Shown: piece by piece, positions 36,173-47,300 of the stretch | Numbering within the stretch: the first letter of the stretch is position 1 | How the letters are laid out: each line of letters begins with the position of its first letter | Source: Archegozetes longisetosus | Taxonomy: Eukaryota; Arthropoda; Arachnida; Sarcoptiformes; Trhypochthoniidae | NCBI GenBank assembly: GCA_018873245.2 | Contig: JAEMBT020000007.1 | Span: 11,305,129-11,369,128, forward strand | Length of the DNA stretch: 64,000 nucleotides | Direction: 5' to 3' | The notes under the pieces: generated by a model | Told to the model about the DNA's origin: nothing | What the model saw: the letters and a program-made list of their open reading frames with translations, nothing else | The model's database searches: none | Made by a program: the position numbers and the translations under genes

Positions 36173-37198
36173 ATCGAAAAACTTTTATAGTCTACAATAA
36201 GAAACATACTACGCACCTTGAAATATTCCTTTTTAACTTAGGTCTCAGCAATCATTCTATGATTTCATTTATATTTACTATGTTTAATTCAATTGAAGTT
36301 TTATTTTTTCTACACAGTGCTGCCGTAGCCAGCTGTATCGTTTTGGGAGGGGGGCTAGAAATCTAAAATTTTTCAGTCAAGGTCAGATTATATTGGATAA
36401 AAATTTTTAAAAATACAACTTTTGTATTACAATGATTTTTAGCAAATTCAATAAGAAAATTATCTATATTTAAAGATGCAATTTTTCTTTCGATTGAAAT
36501 GAGTGATAAGCTGTTCAATCTGTCATTTGATATACAATTTCTTAAATAAGTTTGATTCTTATCAATTATAAACAACAGAAAAGAATCAAAATCATTTCTA
36601 TAAACGATTATATGTCAGTACTTGAAATAGAAAAAAATGACAAATCAAATAATATATCAATAAATTTTTTCAAGGTAATGATAATTAGTTGTGATTAAAA
36701 ATTAAAACGTCAAAATATTGTCTAAATCTATTGAAGCTTTTTTGTTATTAACTACTTCATATCAATAAGTATTAATAAATTTACAAGTTATTTATCGGTT
36801 AGCTCAAGAGAAAAAATTTATTAGAAATAAATTATTATTTAAGACGAACTTCGAAGCATTTAACGACTTTGATTGCAAGTGTTTTAATATTTAATTTGAA
36901 AGTTTATTTTATTGCATAAAATAATTTAATTGATCAGAGTATAAAAATTGAATAACTTGTATCATTCAAATGTACTATTACCTTCAAAAGTCTTTATAAA
37001 AATTCAAATTTCGCGAAAAATTATAGTCAAAATTTTGGGGGAATGTTATAAAACCATATTACTAAATACTATTTTATGAATACATACAACCATTACTATA
37101 AACTTTTTAAAGTTAAAAATTAAAATTTTATTTCAATGATACCTCTTTCCCTTAATTTTTGGCGTATAGTTTAACAAAGAATTTCAGAGGTGATAGTA
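36173..37198. other. AT-rich DNA, possible hAT end near 36,318
   Basis: CAGTGCTGCCGTAGCCAG near 36,316-36,333 followed by a G-run resembles hAT termini, but no matching right end was found. Nothing else was recognised. Confidence 0.3.
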
Positions 37199-37480
37199 CA
37201 GTTCATCAAAACTAATACGAAGCAGTGTTTTACTTTTATATATTAAAAAATCGTATATTCATCAAAATCTCCGAGTAGTAAAATACTCGGGCAAAATATT
37301 GACAAAAGTGTTGATTTTTTAAACTTTACATAAAATGAAATATAAAATGACTAATGCAATAGCACTGACCAACTATAAGGCATGTCATCTTTCACATAAA
37401 AAATTACCTTAAATATATTAAAAGTATAATTCTAAATTGTAGAACTTTTTTCACTGCCGAGTTTTAGTTTTGATCAATTG
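37199..37480. mobile_element. TA-flanked MITE, tandem copy A (282 bp)
   Basis: The left end begins CAGTTCATCAAAACTAATAC and the right end, reversed, begins CAATTGATCAAAACTAAAAC. Both continue into a GAAGCAGTG-type block. TA occurs at 37,197-37,198 and 37,481-37,482. It has no coding capacity. Tc1/mariner-type insertion is inferred from the TA. Confidence 0.7.
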
Positions 37481-37482
37481 TA

Positions 37483-37800
37483 CAATCAAAGGAACAAAAA
37501 CGAAGCAGTTTTTTACTTTTCTACAGTTAAAAGTCATGGACTGATTATAAAGTACTAAAATATCAATAACTAGGGGGAAAATTGACAAAATTTTCAATAT
37601 TCAAAGTCTACGTATAATTGAAATAAATAATGACTAAAAATGTCATAGTATTGGCTGAGCATAAAGTATTAAATTACTTATCAGTATTTTTGACAGGAAA
37701 AAGTTGTGTGTGACTTTAGTATATCAACTTTTTTGCTATAAGATTTGAACCCTAAAAAGTAAACTTTATTTCACCACTTCGTTTTAGTTTCCCTTGATTG
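37483..37800. mobile_element. TA-flanked MITE, tandem copy B (318 bp)
   Basis: The left end begins CAATCAAAGGAACAAAAACG and the right end, reversed, begins CAATCAAGGGAAACTAAAAC. TA lies at 37,481-37,482 (shared with copy A) and 37,801-37,802. It belongs to the same family as copy A. Confidence 0.7.
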
Positions 37801-37845
37801 TACATAGTTTTGATATATGACTTTTGAAAAGCATCACAGTTAATT

Positions 37846-38004
37846 CTGAACATAAATGAACCTCAGAGGCTCTCGAGTCCGAGCCCAAACCTGAATCTCG
37901 GTTTTAGGTTCTAAATTTTGGAGAGGTTTAAGTTTGAGTTTTGAAACTTCAGAACCTGAGGTTCGAGGTTCTAATCTTGAGATTCAATTTACACTTATGC
38001 TGAG
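37846..38004. mobile_element. Small MITE with CTGAGCAT ends, copy A (159 bp)
   Basis: It begins CTGAACATAAATGAACCTCA and ends in TTATGCTGAG. The interior is a mesh of GGTTC/GAACC motifs. Copy B at 38,103 repeats the first 32 bp with two mismatches. Confidence 0.55.
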
Positions 38005-38102
38005 AATAAATACTTTTGAAAATTCAACTAACTATTACTACATTGATTTGAATCTTTTTAAATAAAAACCACAAAACTACTGATTAATGAAACCTACCTC
38101 TA

Positions 38103-38399
38103 CTGAGCATAAATGAATCTCAGAGGCTCTCGAGCCCGAACCGAACCTCACGTTTAGACTATTAACTTATCGAAGTTCAATACAATTAGTGGAATATTGT
38201 CTTATGTAATAACTGAATGACTCTCTGTTAATGCATTGTAGATTACAGGAAAGGTCTACAAAAAGTGTGCAATACTGTGGTTTGAGGATAAGGTTTACAA
38301 TGTTCGAAATATACAAAGTGGGCATATATTCAAAAGTATAGAGGTTCGGGTTCAGGTTTAAGGTTCGTGCATGAACCTCTGAAATCCGAAAATGCTCAG
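38103..38399. mobile_element. Small MITE with CTGAGCAT ends, copy B (297 bp)
   Basis: It begins CTGAGCATAAATGAATCTCA and ends in AACCTCTGAAATCCG followed by AATGCTCAG, the inverse of the start. The GAACC motif recurs in both halves. It has no coding capacity. Confidence 0.6.
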
Positions 38400-38819
38400 C
38401 ATTAATCATAGTATTGCTCCTCTTGATTGTGACAGAAGCATTTTGGTTCTTAAATATTGTTTCCAAGTTTTTGAAACAACTCATATGAATTAAATGGGGT
38501 AATTGATTTCGTAATAAAGTTCAAAGTGTAAGTTGAAAAAGAATATGCAATCTTAAATGGTAAAATGCAAATCATGATAAAAGTTTGATCGAATCAAAGG
38601 TTCTCCTTTTTATACGAAAAGTCCAGGGAAGGTTCGATCAAAGGTGGTAACCAAATAACAATTTATATTCAATAAAATATAATTTAAATTATAATTGAAA
38701 ATCAGTTTAAACCATCGAAGGCATTAATTATTGGATGTTCTCTCGTAGTACTTTCACTAAGTTATATGTCATTAAAAGAATTGAAGTTTGGTTGACTGAC
38801 AAAGTTTCGAAAATCTAAC
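38400..38819. other. AT-rich spacer
   Basis: Nothing was recognised before the palindrome. The 3' A of a TAA target-site candidate is at 38,818. Confidence 0.35.
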
Positions 38820-39999
38820 GAGGGAAGTTCGGGACTATGTAATAACCGATTTCAAAAATATTTTTATGGCATAAATAACATGTATTATGATGTTCGAAAA
38901 GGCATATAAAAAAGGCTGACCGCTAAACACTTACGAGTTATGACCACCCAAAAAGTGGTTTTCTACGGCTTATTACTACTGATTCCTATGTATTTTGCCT
39001 ATCAAAATGTACTCTAATTCAGTCAAATTACTCAACGGATGGCAATAATATTGTTAACAATGAAAAACTTCAAATCAAATTGAATAAAAAAAAGATAATC
39101 TGAAATTTCATATCTAAAAGTAAGTTTCTATATATCAGTATAACTAAATTTTCGTATTTATCTTATCTTTTATTTTTTTAGAAATCCATTGAGTTTAAAA
39201 GACATGATAGATACGAAAATTAGAGCTATCGATATATAGAAACTTACTTTTAGATATGAAATTTCAGATTATCGTTTTATTTGTTCAAAATGTATTGAAG
39301 TTTTTCATTGTTAACAATATTATTGCCATCCGTTGAGTAATTTGACTGAATTAGAGTACATTTTGATAGGCAAAATACATAGGAACCAATAGTAATAAGC
39401 CATAGGAAATCACTTTATGGGTGGTCATAAGGTGTCCTCCCGATTGACCAACAAATAAAAGACCAAAAACTAAAAGCCCAACAAAATAAGCCCAATAAAT
39501 AAATGCCCAACAAATTTATGCTAAGGTTATTGTTGAATAGCAGTTCATTTAAGCAATGCTTAAGTAATGTTTTTTCTATAGTTAAAATTAGACAAAAAAT
39601 TTGATTATTGGAAAATAAGAGTAAATATCAGTGCATTACTAATAAGAAGTTTTCAGAAAACTCAAAATTTGAAGGCTCTTTTTTGAAATCTATAAAACAT
39701 CTTATAAATGTGACTCGTTCAATAATCTGAAAACAGATGTTTATTTAATTATTTGATAAATTAAGAGATTTGATTTGTTGGACATTTATTTGTTGGTCAT
39801 TTAATTGTTGGGCTTTTCTTGTTGTGCCTTTGGTTTTTGGTCTTTCATTTGTTGGTCAATCGGAAGTAAACTGGTCATAACTCGTAAGTATCTAGCGGTG
39901 AGCCTTTTTTATATGCCTTTTCGAACATCATATGACATGTTATTTATGCCGTAAAAATATTTTTGAAATCGGTTATTACATAGTCCCGAACTTCCCTCG
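38820..39999. mobile_element. Foldback element (palindrome) with arms of about 335 bp
   Basis: The left arm (38,820 to about 39,155) is repeated in inverse in a right arm split by a later insertion (about 39,200-39,430 plus 39,872-39,999). The arms are nearly identical over long stretches: both contain GAGGGAAGTTCGGGACTATG at their outer ends and GTAAGTTTCTATATATC near the centre. TAA immediately outside both ends suggests a 3-bp duplication of Harbinger type. Loop sequence is only about 50 bp. No transposase is encoded. Confidence 0.75.
39431..39871. mobile_element. 441-bp element with 9-bp target duplication, MULE-like
   Basis: It is flanked by a perfect direct repeat TGGTCATAA (39,422-39,430 and 39,872-39,880). 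The homologous spot in the left arm of the host palindrome (near 38,940) carries only one copy, so the insertion is proven internally. The ends are inverted repeats sharing CGATTGACCAACAAAT, followed by a mesh of CCAACAA and GACCAA motifs. A 9-bp duplication is typical of Mutator-like elements. It has no coding capacity. Confidence 0.8.
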
Positions 40000-40082
40000 T
40001 AAGTTCTGAAGAAAGTGATAAAATATGGCTGAGAATACAGACAGTATTTGAGCTGAAATAGCAAATTAGCTGAACAGACCAG

Positions 40083-40588
40083 CAGTGGCAAAGCCAGAAA
40101 CTTCGAGTGGAGTATACATACCATACGAGACTTGCAAGTCGAACAATACTTCTTTGCTTATCTAAAAAACAAATGGCTTATAATTACAGTTTTACTTAAT
40201 TCAGCATTTAACTCAATAAAAGTCAACCGAGTTCTAATGACAATTCTTCAATCATTTTATAATATCAGAGTCGACAGTATTTATCAATATTAGTCTTGGG
40301 TTTTACCTAATTTTATTTTTATAATCTTTTTGTTCTCAAAACTCAAACAAGGAGTACGTCTTGACTTCTTATTCTGATATTGATTGAATATATACATTCT
40401 GATTGAAATTTATTGTGTAATTGTTTTAAACTTGAATTATGATCTGTTTTTACTTTACTCTGTAGCAGTTATTACAACCAATTAAGAAAATTTTCAATTC
40501 AAAAATATACAACATTTTCGTCAAATTAACTTCATATTCAAATTGAGGGTGCCTGTACACCCCCGGCTTCCTACTGACTTCGCCACAG
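40083..40588. mobile_element. hAT-like MITE, copy 3 (506 bp), with nested insertion
   Basis: The left end is CAGTGGCAAAGCCAG and the right end (reversed) CTGTGGCGAAGTCAG. The flanking 8-bp repeats are cagaccag (40,075-40,082) and cagtctag (40,589-40,596), 6 of 8 identical. It contains the element at 40,131-40,377. Confidence 0.6.
40131..40377 (-). mobile_element. 247-bp deletion derivative of the DUF7869-like transposon
   Basis: AAGTCGAACAATACTTC followed by TTTGCTTA and GGCTTATAATTAC matches the reversed right end of the full element (compare 13,283 and 16,797-16,850). TTAGTCTTGGGTTTTACC to CAAACAAGGAGTAC matches its reversed left end. Only termini remain, so this is a MITE of that family lying on the minus strand inside a hAT MITE. 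Confidence 0.7.
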
Positions 40589-43409
40589 CAGTCTAGATGC
40601 CTATTGTTGCCTATTGTTTATGTGAAGTCATTCATAAGTTATATTTATGATTTCTTTAAGCTTTTGTTAAACTTTTCATTTCTATTATAAGATTTAAAAT
40701 AAGAGACTTTTGAACTCTTTATTTAGCATTTCATGAATAAGTTTAATGTGTATTTAAATGGCTTTCCATACAAATTATTCACTATACATTCACTGTTTTG
40801 GAAAATTGATTTGAATTAAAATATTTAATTTAGTAAAAGACCTCATTCAATGAATTTGTGAAAGTTATTCAAATAAAAAACGGAAAAGAAATTTAAGTAA
40901 AAAAATAACTTAGGATTAGTTGCGCTTAATTCACGCTCAATAGGAATAAATCTACGATTTGGGAGCACCAGAAAATTGTTGCTAATGTGGAACAAACAAA
41001 TTCTATTATTAATACCAAAAGGGCTTCACTTTTATCGATGAATAATTCATAACTATATTTGGTACCAAAATAGAAATGAGAAAAAAGATTAATAAAATGA
41101 AAGCGTGAAACCTAGCCTTTGATTTGATAATTTTGATAGTGACCCATTCACGATTTCCTTATCTGACACCCAAATATAATCTGTTTTCAATATCTAAGGT
41201 TTGAGTTGAGCATTAATTAATTTCTTATAAAAAATTTACAGCTTTATAGTTTGCGAAAATCTAGTAAATTATTGCGTAACTAATACTCTGTAACATATCT
41301 GAGACTTATAATTAAGATCTTTGGGTGATTAGATAAAATTTTGGTTCAGATTTTTTTAAAACTTAACAAAAGTAACAAAAGTATTAATTTACAAAATCAA
41401 GTTCTAGATTAAACTCAATCTAATGTTAAGAATTTGCTAAAATTGTCATTAAAGTTCATTTAAGAGCTGTGGAACAAGTCAGTCAACTTCGAGCTCACTT
41501 TGACCACATTTGTTTTTAAAACATTAGATGGAATTTCATTCACTTCTACTTCAAATTCATTACTATTCAACTTAAATATAGAATAAAATTCCTGTTTGGA
41601 AGTAGACTATTGAGGAATAAATAAATATGTTTATCAAAAATACACTTTTAGTTAGGGTTTCAAAAATAGTTTTTCTTGTGTTTAAGGGCACAGATATGAA
41701 AATAGCGAATTAGTCTCGGTCTCAGTCTAATAGCAGCAAATTCATTAATCTGTCAGAACATAAATTAGGATAGATTAGAGACGTATCGAATGTTGGCAGA
41801 CATTGATCCACAGGTTTGTTTTTATTATTGATCAAATTTGCAAAATGTGTTTAGCTTTCAAATATTTACTTACTTTTACTGAGCTTCTATCTCCGAATCA
41901 CTTGCACTCTAATGTTGATCTGATGGTCTATTAAGTAGTCTATTAAGTCCTGTTTTATCCAAATTTGAAATTTATTCAAAAATCATTAATAACAAACTTA
42001 AACACTTAAAAACAAATTATTCAAAATAACAAACAAATTCTTAAATTGAACCTTAACAAAGTCTTATAATTTGTAAAGTATTACAATTTGTTATTTAAAA
42101 GATTTGATTAGTTAACAGTTCTAATAGAGGGTAAAAATATTTTCGGAAAGAATCCTATGTTATAGTGAAGACAATACTACCCCTTCTAACCCAAAGCTAA
42201 AGCTCCGCGACTGCCCTCAACATAAAGACAATATCATAGTTAAAGAGAGGAATCACTTGGACTACAAATGGTTTATTAGAAGCGAAAGAATGTGTAAGCG
42301 ATTAATGACTTTTTAAATGGACATAAATTAAAAGCATGAAGTAATAAGGGTATTTTGTGAAACAATTTTTTAATAATTTCAAAACTGAAGCATTACAAAA
42401 AATTCAAATTATCGGTTCAAGATAATGACCTCTTTTGTAAAGACAGTTCTTTGGCTAAAACTTTGTCAACTATTTTAGCTTTAAGGACATCAGATTAGTG
42501 TTTGAAAAGATCTGATGAAATGAAAAATTGTTATTCTGCTAAGCATTCAAAGTGACAGAGGTGGCATTCCATAGGGACTTATTTTTAGTCTGGACATTTT
42601 CCAGAGCTAAGTCAAGTTGAATTCAATTAACACGAATTCTAACGACTAAGTATTAATGAATTCAACTTTTATGGAACATTGGGGTATTTAACTTGGATTT
42701 CGGTTTAAGTGAGGATTTTGGGTAACATGAAAATTAGGCAAATATTTGATTTTTGATTTGGAATATTCCTCTCTTTAGTCATAGTACAAACAAATTATTG
42801 CTAAATAGTTAAAGCATTGTTTAAGAGATAAACACTAGACAGACACACATATTGATTATAAATAATATTTACACAATTTGAGCAAACAGCAATGAAAAAA
42901 AGCCAAACCAACACATATCAGAAATACCTGTGCAGCAAAATTGGTTTGTTATGCAGAGAACGGTTTGAACACAAGTGTTATAAGAGTTAAGTGAGAAAAT
43001 AAGTCATAGCGAACTGTACTGAGTATAATTATCAAATTCAAATTAAAACATCTCATGAAGTGGCAGACGAAGTCTTTTCACTTTGATTTATAACTGCAAT
43101 AATGACTGATTAATAAACGCAGTGAAAGGAGAAGAACTAGTAATGAAAGGATTGCCGATTCTCTGGATAGCTGAGGAATTAGAACATATAAGAGGAGTAG
43201 CAGAATATATATGAGTAGTCGTACGAACAATTGATGAAATTAGGAAAATAAATGATATAAAGTCATTGTATATAAAACTTGTAATGTATGATACAGATAA
43301 AAGTTGTGATTGTTGTGCCGATCATTCTATTCGTTCAAATCGATTGCTGGACTTGAGGCACAAACGAAGAGACCCGCTCTTCAGTATCATTCTAATTGCA
43401 TCTAAATAT
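40589..43409. other. Intergenic DNA downstream of the second glycine-rich gene
   Basis: No coding segment was recognised. The 3' untranslated region of the minus-strand gene ending at 43,410 must begin here. Confidence 0.4.
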
Positions 43410-44109
43410 CTACCAATCTGCACCACCACCATATCCTCCACCACCGTATCCGCCACCGCCGTATCCTCCACCGTGATCACCATAGCCGCCATCAACGTAT
43501 GAAGGGGGCTCTACCACCGGATAAGGCTCTGGATATGGTTCATGAACGGGCACGTTGTGTTGAATGGGGACCGGATGATGTTTCTTGTGCACAACTACTG
43601 GTGCTTCCGGCTTCTCGATTCTTAGTTAGAAATTGAATTTTATAAATTAACACTTTTTAAAGGAGAAGCTCAATTAAGTTTGCTATATTTTCCAAGTGCT
43701 TTTATTCTCAAATTTTAAGCTTAAATATTTTGATTTAAAAATTGTTTTTTTAACTAAAGCTTATATCCTTCTAAGTGTGCAAATATTCAATAAAACTTAC
43801 TTCAGAGGTAGTGGAAGCGGTAGAGGAATTGGAAGAATACCAAATTTAGGCTCTAAGAGAAAAAAGTTATGGAAAAAAGTTTCAGAAAACATTCAACAGA
43901 AAAGAATTAGAGTGAGAAAAACATATTAAAAATTGAAACTTACTTTTAGTTTTGAGTAGGAATAGAAGAGCACCGATTTTCTTGAGCTTCATCAGTAATT
44001 TTTTATCAGCTTTAACTGGCTTTAAGTTATCACTAATAAGAACCAATTGTAAGGCAATTATTGCAATAATCAGTATCGTTGAGACGCGACGACTATATCC
44101 TAACGTCAT
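43410..44109 (-). CDS. Secreted Lys-rich, Pro/Leu-rich, His/Pro and Gly/Tyr-rich protein (142 aa, 3 exons)
   Basis: Exons: 43,944-44,109, 43,801-43,852 and 43,410-43,620, with GT/AG junctions in frame (phases 1, 2). Exon 1 starts MTLGYSRRVS, close to the MVLSYNRRTS start of the paralogue at 28,430, and continues through a hydrophobic leader to LVLISDNLKPVKA and DKKLLMKLKKIGALLFLLKT. Exon 2 encodes KPKFGILPIPLPLPLPLK. Exon 3 encodes IEKPEAPVVVHKKHHPVPIQ, a Tyr-Pro-Glu segment, then GGYGDHGGGYGGGGYGGGG ending ADW. Cleavage after VKA is likely. The Pro-Val and Gly-Tyr stretches resemble arthropod cuticle and matrix proteins; the role is inferred. The Lys/Leu segment could form a cationic amphipathic helix. 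Confidence 0.85.
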
Positions 44110-44292
44110 TTTGAAGGAATATTCAAATATATTTGCACTTTAAAAACAGTATTAGAGTAAGATTGAAAAACTTATACAGTCAAAAGAAACTGTTATTATA
44201 TAACAAACGCATATAACTGTTGGTGGTAGCAATGTCTGGTCAGCTCTGTTTGATCTACTTGTTCTAATTCACTTTTATCGAATTCAGTCGCT

Positions 44293-44313
44293 TATATACG
44301 ACACTCTCACTCG
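44293..44313 (-). promoter_or_regulatory. TATA box with upstream GAGTGAG motif, 43.4-44.1 kb gene
   Basis: TATATAA (44,293-44,299) stands 184 bp before the ATG at 44,109. A GAGTGAGAG motif lies just upstream of it at 44,305-44,313. The promoter of the 52.7-56.8 kb paralogue has GAGTGAG at a similar place. Confidence 0.55.
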
Positions 44314-47300
44314 TGAGTAATGATATCCATCAACTGTTGAGACGATGCAATTTCTGTATTTCTGTAACACTAACACTTCCTCGCCTTAAGCTAAAAGCCA
44401 CAAAATTGGCAGTTTTGGTTGTGCATTGACCCACTCACCCGATTTGGTGGCGGATCAGTCACAGCGAATAATCGGCCATCAATTTTCGTCCATTGATCTA
44501 CGATAACGTTTATTATGGTCGATTACAGTATTCAAGCATCAAACAACGCTTATCTATTATTTGAGACACAATTGTAACTGTTTTGTGAGATTTAAATATT
44601 TTCTTTCCTTCAATAAAGTCTTGGATGTCTGTCAACTTAGAGGTTCCGCCACTCGTTTACGAGCGGCAAAAGTCATCGCACTCATAGCATAATATTTTGT
44701 CCCAACATATCAAAAAATGGCAAACTTGTGTTACGACCTTTGGTCGCCTCGAGGAAATTCACTTAAGTTAGAAAAAAAACCTGCATCAATTCATCATATC
44801 ATATTATATAATATAAAAGCTATACCGCTATATAAACCTGTATATATGTAATGTAACTGTATCTTTATATAGTTGACTAGAGTTTATTTAAATATGCAGC
44901 TATTTTTTACTCCGAATAATTTACTCGATATAGAAGTTTTCTCTGTGAAAATTCGAGAAGTAGCCCAATTTATTGTCACTTGCTTCATCTTTGTTTGCTT
45001 TTTGAAAACCTAATGGGTTGTTAAGCCTAAGATCATTCGCAAAGATGCACAAAATCTATTTAAGAAAAAACTGAAACAACAAAAAAGTTTTTAGAAAGTT
45101 AATGAACTTTTGCATTCCATCGGTTTTTTAGCTTTAAGCAAATTAATTTGTAACAGTTCCGGATTATTACTAGTTTTTATTATTATTCTTATGGCTAGTA
45201 GGGCTTTGGGTTTATTTTTGAACACACATTTTCTCTCTCTATCTTTCCTCTCGTTCTTCGCGAGGATTTCCTTTTGGAGTATTTTTTTTTGCATAAATAA
45301 TAAACAAGAAAACGGGAGACTTTGATCCCAATTTTAACTTAAATAAATGCTTTTAGGTGTATTGTGAACATTTATGTCCTGCGGTTATGTTATCGTTAGA
45401 TGAACGCAGGTGCACATGTATTAACTTATTGTAATAACTAATAATCAAATTATAGGTATTACTCAATCCTGGCATAATTTTGTACTTAAAAAACTCTAAA
45501 TAAATAAATACATGAGTGTATTACTCTCTCTCGTTCTCTTTATCTCTCCTCTAAGTTCTCTCACTTTGCGTTGGCTTAAAATCAAACTAAAAAAATGTGT
45601 CTTAAAATCGAAATTTTGGTCGAACCTAAAAAAGCTGTAAAAAACTGTAACATTTTCTTGATATGAGAATCGCCTATTTTGCTGCTAACTGTTGTTTGTG
45701 TAACGCTTTTTTATTATAAAACGTATACTCAAACAATTATTGTACAAGAAATCTATTTTTGGTTTGTTCGCAAAGCTCTCTATAATTTGCATTTGAGATT
45801 TTCTTTTTACGATTCTATGTGTGTCTTACATACCAATTATCTGCTGCTTCATTACACTTGTTTTAATACATTTTGGATGTTAGCATTTTTCACATGAGTG
45901 TCGTATTAGTTCTGACAACTTTCTAACTCAATCATGACTCTCAGTTCAGTTATTCTCTGCATTTGAAAATTTGGAGCATTCAATTTATGTGCTAATTAGC
46001 CAAAAGTGGGTACAGGTATTAACTATTAATTTAGCCTTTTTGTATTTATAGTTAATATTAGTCAGAACTGTACCGCACACTTAGTTTTGGTTAACTTTTA
46101 GATGATAAAAGTTCACTGATATTTTTTTTATTTTTTATATTTTTTATTACTTATTAAAAGTTAAACGCTTTTTTATCAAATCAAATTTAATTACTTTAAC
46201 TAAATATATCTGTTTTGTATGAGCTATAAGTGATCCTCGAGGGAAACTCTAAATTTGTTGAAAATCTTAGATTTTACTTAAAGTTATAATTAATAAGACA
46301 AGAAAAACTACTACTGAATTAGCATTCGCAATAGTTATTATTAGTTAATATTGCCTTAATCTTTGTTAACTCAATCATAATAAACAAATAAGTGAATGAA
46401 TCAATAAATAAAAGATCAAAGTCTTTTAAAAGAAAGAGTTTCAGATATATCTTACATTTTTAGAAATCAGACTAAACCGGGAGAAACGAGTTTTTTATTA
46501 TTATTTGATACTTGTTTTAAGAAAGTTTTAAATTTATTTTATCTGTTTAACTGAAGGGGAAATTCATTTAGAACTGTACTATTGTCTCAGGTTTGCAACA
46601 TTTCAGTCAAAACCATTTTTAGAAACTTTGCTCAAACTGATGTCAGATTAACTTTAATTACTTAAAAAATAATTTTAATTAATTCTTCTTCAATATCTTG
46701 ATTGCACTGTAAATATTAGTTCTTTTATAGTAAATTTTATAATCTTGATTGTAATATTTTTGTCTCAATTAACACATTTATTGGCGTTCTATATCTGGTA
46801 CAGAAGTTTGTAATCGTCAAAAAGACCAAAACTGATCCAATTTTATTTTAGTTGCGAAGTCGTGATCGAGAGTTAATAGAAGTCAATCAATTTGAGACAT
46901 ATGTTTGATTAAACTTAAATTTGAAGCTATTGGCGTCAATCAAATATATTTCTAATCTGGACATGAAATTATGATAAATATTAATACATCGTCTAAATGA
47001 AGTAAAAACAAATCTCGTTTTAGCACAACTTTATATAAAACTAGAAATTAAAGTAGGTTTTAAAATAACTTTCTTCCACACTTTCGTGATTTGGTTTCCA
47101 TTATTAATTTGTTTCTTTCAGATGAATAAATTTTGTGTTAAGTTAATTTTAAAATCAAATATTTTTATGGCTTAAGTTTTCATTAGCTCTAATTATGAAT
47201 TAACGGCTGTTTTAAGACTTTAGAAAGTAAGATCAAAATCAGACTGAATTTGTTTTAGGAGTTATTAGACAAAATTTAATGAAATCGTTTAAGTAACATA

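Noticed and set aside
36316-36333. hAT left terminus CAGTGCTGCCGTAGCCAG
   Set aside because: No matching right end or 8-bp duplication was located.
38167-38484. 105-codon minus-strand frame
   Set aside because: It lies mostly within MITE copy B, has no recognisable domain, and is explained by the repeat.
39909-40124. 71-codon minus-strand frame
   Set aside because: It crosses from the palindrome arm into the hAT MITE; the homologous part in the other arm is not coding.
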